Positions 1 to 9,300 of a stretch of DNA of 64,000 bases are shown one piece after another (position 1 is the stretch's first letter; each line of letters opens with the position of its first letter). The DNA lies in contig PWXV01000324.1 in assembly GCA_003568415.1 (NCBI GenBank), forward strand, positions 1-64,000, given 5' to 3'. The stretch comes from Ignavibacteriales bacterium (lineage in GTDB: Bacteria > Bacteroidota > Ignavibacteria > T3Sed10-11). The translations under genes and the position numbers were made by a program. The notes beneath the pieces are model-generated. The model had not been told where the DNA came from and searched no databases. It was given only the letters and a program-made list of their open reading frames with translations.

Positions 1-6
1 GACGAG

Positions 7-109
7 GGGGAAGATACAAACAAGATATGATATGCGGATATTGAGACACGTACGGGGAAACCCCGAAACAGACTTAGGCCGAAATCTAAAGCTCGTGTGT
101 ATCTTCTCT
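7..109 (+). ncRNA. Possible structured 5' leader RNA upstream of the glutamate synthase homolog
   Basis: Nested complementary segments: GAAGATAC (10-17) with GTATCTTC (99-106), ACACG (46-50) with CGTGT (94-98), CGGGG-AAA-CCCCG (53-65), TTAG (74-77) with CTAA (86-89). No known riboswitch class recognised. Confidence 0.35.
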
Positions 110-156
110 ACTCTACTGGTTTAGTTTTTATACGAATAAAAAAAAGGAAATAGATA

Positions 157-1740
157 ATGTCATTCTCAAGAATAAACTCATCGGCAGCAACGCTCACAAA
201 AAACAGAACGGAAGAATCAATCACCCCGTCATCCGGTATGTGCGTAACATGTGTCGACGGCTGCATTGGCATGTGTGAAATAGGAAAGTCGGCATACCGC
301 GGTCACGAGGTGATATATCCGCAGCCGTTCGGTGTCATCACCACGGCAGCTGAGAAGAAGTATCCTGTCGATTATTCACATTTCAACATTATGGGGTCCG
401 TTGCCGGTGCACACGGTATCGAAGCCGACAGCGATAAAGCGATCTTCCCCGCAGCAGACCTTGAAGTAAAAATCGGACACGATAACGGTTTGAAGTTCAA
501 ACTCCCTTTGCTTATCCCCGGAATCGGATCGACCAACATTGCGAAGAATAACTGGGAGGGATTGGCTATCGGATCGGCGCTTGCCGGAACGGGATTAACT
601 ATCGGTGAAAACGTCGCAGGTATGGATTCCAAAACACAGATCGATAACGGTCAGGTAAACGATACTGTTGATTTGAAACGGCGGGTTCAATTGTTCAAAG
701 ATTACCAGCGCGACGGCTACGGTGCGATAATCGTTCAGGCGAACGTGGAAGATACCCGGCTCGGCGTGCACGAATACGTCATCGATAAGCTCGGTGTTGA
801 ATGTGTCGAGATGAAGTGGGGACAGGGTGCGAAGAACATCGGCGGTGAGGTGAAGATAAAAGATCTTGAGAAAGCGCAGATGCTGCATAAGCGCGGCTAC
901 GTCGTGCTTCCCAATCCCACCGATCCGCACGTCATCAAAGCATTTGAACGGAAGAACTTTACCGAGTTCGAACGCCACGCCCGCATCGGTATGGTGACCG
1001 AGGAATCCTTTGCGAAACGAGTCGAAGAGCTCCGCAGCGCTGGCGCGAAATATATTTTTCTGAAGACCGGCGCATTCCGTCCCGCCGATATGGCGCGTGC
1101 ACTTGCCTATGCATCCAAATACAAGATCGATGTGCTTACCGTTGACGGCGCCGGCGGCGGAACCGGTATGAGTCCGTGGCGGATGATGAACGAGTGGGGT
1201 ATACCGCCTGTCGAACTCCATTCATTGATGTACAGGTACGCCAAAATGCTTGCCGATAAGGGCAAGCACGTGCCGGCGCTGATCGTTGCCGGCGGGTTCA
1301 TACTGGAAGATCAGATCTTCAAAGGACTTGCACTCGGCGCGCCGTTTGTAAAAATGGTCGGCATGGCCCGGTCGCCTATCGCGGCGGCAATGGTCGGAAA
1401 AACACTCGGTCAGACAATCGATACCGGACAGCTTCCGGTATATGTGGAACGTTTCGGAAATTCCATCGATGAGATATTCGTAACGGCAAGCGAATTAAGA
1501 AAAGAACTGGGCGATGAGGAGTTCTCGCGTCTTCCCACCGGCGCTATCGGTCTGTATACGTATTACGAGCGACTCGCCCAGGGATTGCGTCAGCTTATGT
1601 GCGGCAGCCGTAAATTCGGTCTCGAATACATTGCACGCGACGATCTCGCGGCACTTACGAAAGAGGCGTCGGAAATTAGCAGTATCCCCTATGTGATGGA
1701 CCTTGACAGGCAGGAAGCAGAAGAGATGCTTAATTTTTAG
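157..1740 (+). CDS. FMN-binding glutamate synthase family protein (GltB central/FMN domain homolog, no glutaminase domain)
   Basis: Translation contains GAGGGTGMSPWRMMNEWGIPP and VPALIVAGGF..D..KGLALGA typical of the FMN barrel; N-terminal CVTCVDGCIGMC; A/G-rich segment AAAAAGGAAA upstream of the ATG. Confidence 0.85.
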   Translation: MSFSRINSSAATLTKNRTEESITPSSGMCVTCVDGCIGMCEIGKSAYRGHEVIYPQPFGVITTAAEKKYPVDYSHFNIMGSVAGAHGIEADSDKAIFPAADLEVKIGHDNGLKFKLPLLIPGIGSTNIAKNNWEGLAIGSALAGTGLTIGENVAGMDSKTQIDNGQVNDTVDLKRRVQLFKDYQRDGYGAIIVQANVEDTRLGVHEYVIDKLGVECVEMKWGQGAKNIGGEVKIKDLEKAQMLHKRGYVVLPNPTDPHVIKAFERKNFTEFERHARIGMVTEESFAKRVEELRSAGAKYIFLKTGAFRPADMARALAYASKYKIDVLTVDGAGGGTGMSPWRMMNEWGIPPVELHSLMYRYAKMLADKGKHVPALIVAGGFILEDQIFKGLALGAPFVKMVGMARSPIAAAMVGKTLGQTIDTGQLPVYVERFGNSIDEIFVTASELRKELGDEEFSRLPTGAIGLYTYYERLAQGLRQLMCGSRKFGLEYIARDDLAALTKEASEISSIPYVMDLDRQEAEEMLNF

Positions 1741-1807
1741 CGTGAGATGGAATATGGATCCAATCTGTGTGATGTAATACACAAGAGAAGATGCTACAGG
1801 AGGTCTG

Positions 1808-1835
1808 GTACCAGTACGATAGCGCCGTACGGTAC
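1808..1835. repeat. Stem-loop GTACC-A-GTACG / CGTAC-GGTAC (10 bp, one bulge)
   Basis: GTACCAGTACG ATAGCGC CGTACGGTAC read directly. Confidence 0.6.
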
Positions 1836-1845
1836 AGGTATTGCC

Positions 1846-1886
1846 GCCCTAATTAATCAGCGAAAATGTCGGCGATTAAAGTGGGC
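1846..1886. repeat. Imperfect stem-loop GCCC...TTAATC / GATTAA...GGGC
   Basis: 4 bp + 3x3 internal loop + 6 bp arms around AGCGAAAATGTCGGC. Confidence 0.5.
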
Positions 1887-2237
1887 TATACGGTTTATTT
1901 TAAGAGAATATAACATTGCTATATAATTTTGTATCTCGCAGATTTCTCTAATACAACTCGCAAAACCTAATCACGTCCTGAAAAATACAAAAAGTATTTA
2001 GAGCATACCTTTGCTTCTTGTCGCCCTAAATCCTCTTAAATCAACATATTAGCGAAAGTGTTACTCAACTCGATAATTTTCGCATAATATTGGATTTGGA
2101 AATGATAGATCGCCCAATATGACATCACTGGTTAAATCTGATAAAATCAAACAATTTTCAGCCGAATTCAAAACTACATCTTTATGGGGTTGCGGGATTT
2201 CTTGATTCTTCTTACTCTGTATGCACATTATTTAATA

Positions 2238-2258
2238 ACCGGTGGACGATCACCCGGT
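2238..2258. repeat. Bulged stem-loop ACCGGTG / CACCCGGT
   Basis: Direct reading of aaccggtggacgatcacccggtaacc. Confidence 0.4.
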
Positions 2259-2265
2259 AACCTCA

Positions 2266-2303
2266 GAACCGGATATATTTCCACAAAATAGTGGAATCCG
2301 TTC
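2266..2303. repeat. Stem-loop TTCCAC-AAAATA-GTGGAA flanked by GAACCGGAT / TCCGTTC
   Basis: Direct reading; 6 bp perfect inner stem plus a bulged outer stem. Confidence 0.5.
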
Positions 2304-2980
2304 TAATCGGGGCGATTCAGGGAAATTATACCGTATGGGGGGCTTGAAGCAGTATACCGTAACAAACAGGTAAATATTGCATGAATTTTGAATCATTTGA
2401 AGTCTCTAAAATAGGTGTCATTTTTACTTATCCTCTATTGATTATAATGAATTCTTTTAATATCATCCAAGCTCAATTCATAAGTAAATACATGAAAGCT
2501 GAAAAGTCCGATATAAAATATTTTCGGGGTAGTTATCATAATCGTGTTATTCACGATTCCCATCTTCATTACTACGACTTACATTATATTCTGATCAAGA
2601 ATACGAAAAGATCTGTATCAGGTAGCGGTTGTGTGTACAATTCATATACTATGCACAGAGACCGTCCATTTTAATTTTCAGTTGTATTAATATATATATG
2701 CTATAAAATATTTTCATACATGACGTGAAATATTCAACTTTTGCGTATTTACTATAGTACGGTATCATTCACGTTCGCTCAATGTACTGTAGTGTTGTAA
2801 GTAGTAGTGCACCGATTTCAAAAATAAGTAATTTCTTAGGGATATAAAACTTATCATTGTCGTGATAACGCCGGTATGGTGTACCTTTTGAATTTATCGG
2901 TTGACTTTGATCAGTATACCCAGAATTGTGCGAATAATTCACACAGTTTATACAATTTCACAATAGGTAAGGAGGGATTT

Positions 2981-3487
2981 ATGATGAAGCCGATGAAAAA
3001 ATCACGGGTGATGTTCGTATTGTTTATCGCGCTTTTGTTCGGATTGAGCGCTAACATTTCATTCGCTCAGTTACATACATCGACGATGCAGGAGCTTGTC
3101 TCCGAATCTGAAATGGTGCTGGTGGGTCAGGTGGCCTCTATCAATTCACAGTGGGGTGAGAATCGTTCATACATTTTTTCAGATGTTACCATCAGGATCG
3201 AGGATTTTGTAAAGGGAGAAAGTTCAGAGCGGGAAGTTACGGTTCGACAGCTTGGCGGTGAAATCGGTGAAGTCGGTGAACTCTACAGTCATACAGCACG
3301 GTTTTTACCTGAGGAAGAAGTACTCGTTTTCCTCCAAAGAGATCAACGCGGGACATTACAGGTAACGCATGGAGAGCATGGAAAATTTAAAATCACCAGA
3401 GATAGCGAAACGGGGAGACGAATGATCGATGGACGGGTGCCGCTTGAAAATGTTACGCGCGATCTCCGGATGATTCAAAGGGAGTAG
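2981..3487 (+). CDS. Secreted protein of unknown function, partner of the downstream metalloprotease
   Basis: In-frame ATG at 2981 preceded by AAGGAGGG, followed by signal peptide KKSRVMFVLFIALLFGLSANISFAQ; upstream part of the 2876 ORF not used. Confidence 0.7.
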   Translation: MMKPMKKSRVMFVLFIALLFGLSANISFAQLHTSTMQELVSESEMVLVGQVASINSQWGENRSYIFSDVTIRIEDFVKGESSEREVTVRQLGGEIGEVGELYSHTARFLPEEEVLVFLQRDQRGTLQVTHGEHGKFKITRDSETGRRMIDGRVPLENVTRDLRMIQRE

Positions 3488-3561
3488 ACCGGAGCATGGT
3501 AATACATCATAACTGAATTAAGAGTGTTTTTTAAATATACAATTACAGGGAGGAATCAGCC

Positions 3562-6189
3562 ATGCTTGGCAGAATAATTATAAGCTGTATCGTATCGCTC
3601 ATGCTTATGAGCGGTGCATATACTCAGGATGAATTACCGGATACACGACATTTCGGCGACGGTTTTGTCGTCAACCAAACATTATCCGGTTTGCCGCTCC
3701 ACTGGGAGAACGGTGTGATGGAATATCATATCAGCGAATCCGTTCCAAACCGTTTTCAGGATCCGGTACAGGCAGGGTTCGATGCCTGGAATCTACGTCC
3801 GGAAATTTCCGATTTAATTCATTCGGAATTTATAGATTTAACTCCCTCGACTCAGTGGGGAGGACCGGTCGATGGAATTAACAATGTTGTTTATATCGAT
3901 CGTAACTGGACTGAAACAACCGGAGCCGGTGAAGAAACAGTAGCGCTCACCCGCATCAGGTACAATGCATTTACGGGACGAATAACCGATGCCGATATCG
4001 CTCTCAATGCAGATCACCATCGCTTTTCACACAATGCACATCACAGCAGACACGATGTACACAATATCATATCACACGAGGTAGGACATGTATGGGGATT
4101 GAGTGATCTCTTTCCGCCGGGTCATCCGGGGCACCATGGAGATATGGGGGATGATGATGAAAATCAACTCGAGACCATGTATGGTGTCTTTCCATTGGGA
4201 GAAACTACCAAACAAGTAATCCACCATGGTGATATTGACGGTATAAAATATATTTATGAAGAGCTCCCCGTTCTTAACGTCGATATTGTTCTGGCTTTTG
4301 ATGGTTCGGATAATTATATGAATGCGTTTGAGCCGTCAAAGAACAGCTCACTCGGTCTTGTAGATAAAATGGATGACGGTGATGGATTAGGGGTAGTACG
4401 TTTTACGAAAGTAAACGGTGAAGAAGATATTGAAGATTTAACGGTTACGAAACTCAACACAAAAAGAAATGAGTTGAAGGAATTGATAGGTGGATTATCC
4501 GGTGTTGAGGGTGGAAGAGTAGCATTAGGTTCAGGACTTCTTGCTGCACAGGATTTATTCGACCCCGGCAGCCAAAATTTCAGGGCGATAATCCTTTTTA
4601 GCAGAGGCGAAGAACAAGAACCTCCCTGGGCTATCGATGAACTGGAAAATCTTACTGTTCCCGTTTATACAATCGGATTTGAAGGCAGTAGCGGTAATAC
4701 AATATTAAGTACCATTTCAGATGCAACGGGGGGTGAATTTTTAAGCGTACCGGATGAAACGTATATATCGGATGCAGTAAATCAAATATGGACTCATATA
4801 TCGAGTCAAATGATAATATTTGCCGGAAGTACGATGATAAGTGATGTGAACTGGGATTGGGAAGAAGAATATTTTGTCGATTCCGACTTGGAAAGGGAAC
4901 GCATTGAAACAGGCGGATTGTGGTTCGGCAGCAGTGTCGATTTGTGCCTGATCGATCCTGACGGGATAGAGATATGTTTTAATCCCGTTACGGATGAGGT
5001 TGAATGTTATGATCCTCAGGAAAATAAGATCGATTGCCCGGCAGGTGTTCAGTTTTTCCCGGGTAATACATACGGATTTTATCGTATCGATAACCCGAAG
5101 GGCGGTTCCTGGAAGTCGATAATAAAAAATGTCTCGGACGCGGGACCACAGCCATTTTTCGGATTTGTGAGAGGTAAGCCGAATGAATTCATCATGTCGG
5201 CCGAGCTGGATAAGAAGTGGTATATTATCAATGAGGATGATATTAGTATTTCGGTAAGTTTGATTAGAGGAGGGCGTCAGCGGCAACCATGGGAGCACGG
5301 CAGCTTCGGTGAGGGAGTAACCGGTGCGACTGTGGAAGCGGAGGTTATTTTACCCGACGGTACACTCCGTGAAAATAACATTGTTTTTTCTGATCTGGGA
5401 GACGGTAATTATGTGGCAACGTTCAATAAAAATGATATTGAATTGCCAGGCAATTATAAGTTCACGGTAAAAGCAAGCAAAGAAGGTGAATTCACACGTC
5501 AGAGTGTGCTGTCTGCTTATGTTGCAACTTCTGAGGACGAGTTTGCTATAATGACTTCGATATCGATAGTAAATCACATGATCAATTACATTGCCGGTTT
5601 GCCGGTCACGGCATTCAGACCGGCGAGTGAGGGACGAAGGGGTTCTCTCATTAATAAACTGGAAGTCGTTTTGGGGCATATAGAAGCGGAAGCATACGAT
5701 AAAGCAATCGATAAATTGGCAAACGACCTGCTTCCGAAATTCGGTTATGAGCCTTCGAGTGAAGACAACATCTGGATAGATGACGAAGAAGCTCAAGATC
5801 ATCTCATCAGCCAGGCATTAAGAGTAATTGATATCCTCACAGAGATCATCGCAGACCCGGATATGGCGAAATGGATGGATCAGGATTCCATCGCTCAGGG
5901 TGACATCCCCGACCGGTTCGATATATCACAAAATTATCCGAATCCGTTTAATCCCGTGACCACAATACGATATCAATTACCCGATGATTTACACGTGACC
6001 CTCAGTGTTTATAATATGCTCGGTCAGCGTGTACGTATGCTCGTTGATGATATACAAACGGCAGGATATTATACAATTCAATGGGACGGGACGAATCAGA
6101 GCGGTATGCCGCTCAGCAGCGGAATGTACTTCTATCGTATACAGGCAGGTAGATATAGCGAAGTTCATAAGATGTTATTTATGAAATAA
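3562..6189 (+). CDS. Secreted metzincin-like zinc metalloprotease with vWA domain and Por/T9SS type A C-terminal sorting domain
   Basis: Signal peptide; HEVGHVWGLSD zinc motif; VDIVLAFDGSDNYMN...VPVYTIGF vWA-like region; C-terminal NYPNPFNPVTTIRYQLP...GMYFYRIQAGRYSEVHKMLFMK. Confidence 0.8.
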   Translation: MLGRIIISCIVSLMLMSGAYTQDELPDTRHFGDGFVVNQTLSGLPLHWENGVMEYHISESVPNRFQDPVQAGFDAWNLRPEISDLIHSEFIDLTPSTQWGGPVDGINNVVYIDRNWTETTGAGEETVALTRIRYNAFTGRITDADIALNADHHRFSHNAHHSRHDVHNIISHEVGHVWGLSDLFPPGHPGHHGDMGDDDENQLETMYGVFPLGETTKQVIHHGDIDGIKYIYEELPVLNVDIVLAFDGSDNYMNAFEPSKNSSLGLVDKMDDGDGLGVVRFTKVNGEEDIEDLTVTKLNTKRNELKELIGGLSGVEGGRVALGSGLLAAQDLFDPGSQNFRAIILFSRGEEQEPPWAIDELENLTVPVYTIGFEGSSGNTILSTISDATGGEFLSVPDETYISDAVNQIWTHISSQMIIFAGSTMISDVNWDWEEEYFVDSDLERERIETGGLWFGSSVDLCLIDPDGIEICFNPVTDEVECYDPQENKIDCPAGVQFFPGNTYGFYRIDNPKGGSWKSIIKNVSDAGPQPFFGFVRGKPNEFIMSAELDKKWYIINEDDISISVSLIRGGRQRQPWEHGSFGEGVTGATVEAEVILPDGTLRENNIVFSDLGDGNYVATFNKNDIELPGNYKFTVKASKEGEFTRQSVLSAYVATSEDEFAIMTSISIVNHMINYIAGLPVTAFRPASEGRRGSLINKLEVVLGHIEAEAYDKAIDKLANDLLPKFGYEPSSEDNIWIDDEEAQDHLISQALRVIDILTEIIADPDMAKWMDQDSIAQGDIPDRFDISQNYPNPFNPVTTIRYQLPDDLHVTLSVYNMLGQRVRMLVDDIQTAGYYTIQWDGTNQSGMPLSSGMYFYRIQAGRYSEVHKMLFMK

Positions 6190-6313
6190 CGAGTACAATA
6201 CAACCGGCCCAAGCTTGCGGGAGCGCGTTGTAAGGGGGACAGCGTGCTTTCGCATTAATACGTTCTTAAGCAGAAAACTTCTAACATATTCAAATAAAGC
6301 AACAACTATAACT

Positions 6314-9300
6314 ATGCCCCGGAAAAAGATTGCGCACTATGAGATAACGGATATACTCGGCGAAGGCGGGATGGGAGTGGTCTATAAAGCGACCGATCTC
6401 AAAGAGGACAAAACCGTTGCGCTGAAGGTTTTGTCGCGCCGATCACTTGTAGACGATGATGTCAGGCGAAGATTTATGCGCGAGGCGAATGCCGGTACGA
6501 ATCTGGATCATTCCGGCATAGTTAAAATATATGACTACGGCGAGGAAGAGGGTGAGCATTATATATCCATGGAATATGTCGAAGGACAAACCCTCCGGCA
6601 CTTTGTAAAAGATACTCCGCTTCCTCCGGAACAAGCCGTCGACATTTGTATTGCAGTTGCCGAAGCCCTTGCAGCCGCTCATAATGCCGGCGTAATACAC
6701 CGTGATATTAAGAGCGAAAATATTATGCTCACCACCACCGGTGAGATAAAAGTGATGGATTTTGGATTGGCAAAATTGCAAAATGCCAGCTTGATCACCC
6801 AGGAGGGAGGTGTGCTGGGAACGGTTGCATATATGTCACCCCAGCAAGCAGCCGGTGAAACGGTCGATCACCGTTCGGATATCTTTTCACTCGGCGTTGT
6901 ACTCTATGAACTGTTAACCGGAAGACTTCCCTTCGGCGCCGAGTATGAAATGGCAATCATGTATTCTATACTCAACGAAGATCCAATTAGCGTAAAAGAT
7001 TTAAATCCTCAATTACCTGAAGCGTTGGATCAGGTTGTTGTCAAAGCACTTCGTAAAGAACTCAATAATCGTTACCAATCGGGCGACGAATTTGCTGCCG
7101 ATCTCAAAAAAGTAAAAGATATTCTGAAATCGGGTATGGATGCCGAGGTCGCGGAAGTCGATCTTATTGCCGCGGTTGACAAAGAGAAACGCGAAATGCG
7201 CGGTTTTCTTGCAAACTTAATCGGCAGGGATGAAGAGTTTGAAACACTAAAAAAAATATTGGTTCTGACAGGTGAATCTGAAGGGCAGACAGCACTCATC
7301 GCCGGTGAAGCAGGCATCGGGAAATCGCGGCTCGTCGCCGAACTCGAGAAGTATGCACGCAACAAGAAGATTACTACATTAACCGGAAGATGTCTCTTCA
7401 AACAGGGCACCCAGCCCTATCAGCCGTTTATCGAGGCGATCGGGAATTATTTCGACATCAAGGGAATCGGTTCCGACGAGCATCTTCGCGAATTCATCGA
7501 ACAGAAGGCGCCCGATTTGTCTCATCTACTGCCGATCTATCGTATGTTTTTGAACATCAAAGATCAGAAAGAAGTCGCACTCGATAGTAAAGAACAACTT
7601 TGGGATGCAATCTACAAACTTATTGTTAAAATCTCTGCCGAGCGTCCCATAATACTGTATCTCGATGATTTACACTGGGCGGATGAAGATACTCTTAATC
7701 TGTTTTATTACACCTCGCGCAATACGACTACCGAAAAAGTAATGATTGTGGGAACGTACCGGGCGGAAGATGTTCTGGCAACGCCGGAAGGCAAAGAACA
7801 TCCCCTGCTTGAAATCCAGCGGCAGATGAATCGTGAGGGGGAGTTGACGGTGCTCGAATTAAAGCGGCTTACCTCAGATGATATCCGCGGTATAGTCGAC
7901 TCGCTTTTCCCTGATACGGATTTCGGTGAATCGTTTTATGAAATGATATTCACCGAAACGGAGGGAAATCCCTTCTTCGCAATGGAGTTGATTAAGCTGT
8001 TTAAATCTGAAGGGATTATCGAGAAAGTAAACGGCATGCACCGCTTGCGGGAAGACTACGACCGCTTCGTGATTCCGAGCAAGATACACGATATCGTCAT
8101 GATGCGAATCGGCAGGTTGAATGACGAGGAACGGGAAATGCTTGAAGTCGGTGCAGTTGAGGGGGATTCGTTCCATTCCGATACGGTCGCTGCATGTCTT
8201 GATCTTCGCCGGATTCAGGTGCTCAGGAAACTGCAGGCGCTTGAGCGCGATCATCATATCATCCATCCATACGAAAAAATGTACCGCTTTGACCACGGAA
8301 AGATCCGTGAGATTCTGTACGATTCCATTTTGCCTGAACTGCGTACCGAGTATCATTTGATGATCGGCGATTTTCTGGCAACCGAATATGAAGGTCAGGA
8401 TTATATGGCTGCAAGCATTGCCCATCATTTCCTCGAAGGAAAAGATCAGAAAAAAGCGCTCCCCTATCTCATCATTGCCGGAGAGCGTGCCCGGACATTT
8501 TTTGCGAACGAACAAGCGCTCAAGTATTATCGCAAAGCATTTGATATCATTACTGTATTTGAACAGAGTGATCGTGATAAAGAATTTGCAAAAGGAAAAG
8601 ATACCGTGCTCGAGGGTATGGGGGATGTGTTTCTTCTGACAGGAAACCACGACGATGCTCTCGAACATTATAATGCATTGCTTAATGAGCCGAAAATAGA
8701 GAAAATACGAAGAAGCGAAGTTATGAGAAAACTGGGCTTGGTATATATCAATAAGGGTGAGACAGCAAAAGCGCTCGGTTTCCTCGGCGATGCGGAGCAA
8801 GCATTTGGCGGTGCATCAGATGATGACAAAATACGTATAATGATCGGAAAGATACGATGCACACGCGCCCGTATTCGTAGAGCTCAGGGTTCGATTGAAG
8901 AAGCGATGAAAGATCTTGACGAAGGACTTCTTATGTTAGGAGATGAAGGAAATTACAGGGAGCGCGGAGAAGCATATAACAATCTTGGAAATATTTATGT
9001 CGATCAGGGAGATTTCAATCGTGCCGTAGAACAATATCAACAAAGTTTAAAACTCCGCGAGGAAGTGAGCGATCAGAAAGGGATTGCTGAAACGTATAAT
9101 AATCTTGGTAATGTCTATTATGAAAAGGGTGATTATCGAAAAGCTGCAGAGATGTTCGAAAAGGGTCTTGAAATCACGCATAAAATTGGATTCAGGGTTG
9201 GTATCGCTGGCGGTTATAATAATCTCGGCACGACGTATCATGATCTTGGAAATTATGAAGAAGCCCGGTCAATGCATGAGAAGAGTCTTGCGATCCGGGG

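Noticed and set aside
1-156. Known riboswitch, tmRNA, SRP RNA or RNase P RNA in the leader
   Set aside because: None of the conserved sequence blocks of these RNAs that I know are present; kept only as an unclassified structured leader.
595-1221. 208-aa minus-strand ORF inside the glutamate synthase homolog
   Set aside because: Antisense shadow of a strongly supported CDS; no recognisable domain.
2381-2674. 97-aa plus-strand ORF in the intergenic gap
   Set aside because: No domain, unconvincing composition and no clear RBS; the gap looks non-coding.
4741-5298. 185-aa minus-strand ORF in the metalloprotease gene
   Set aside because: Antisense shadow; the plus-strand protein is coherent throughout.
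7874-8800. 308-aa minus-strand ORF inside the kinase-ATPase-TPR gene
   Set aside because: Antisense shadow ORF with low-complexity aromatic/His-rich translation; no RBS or domain.
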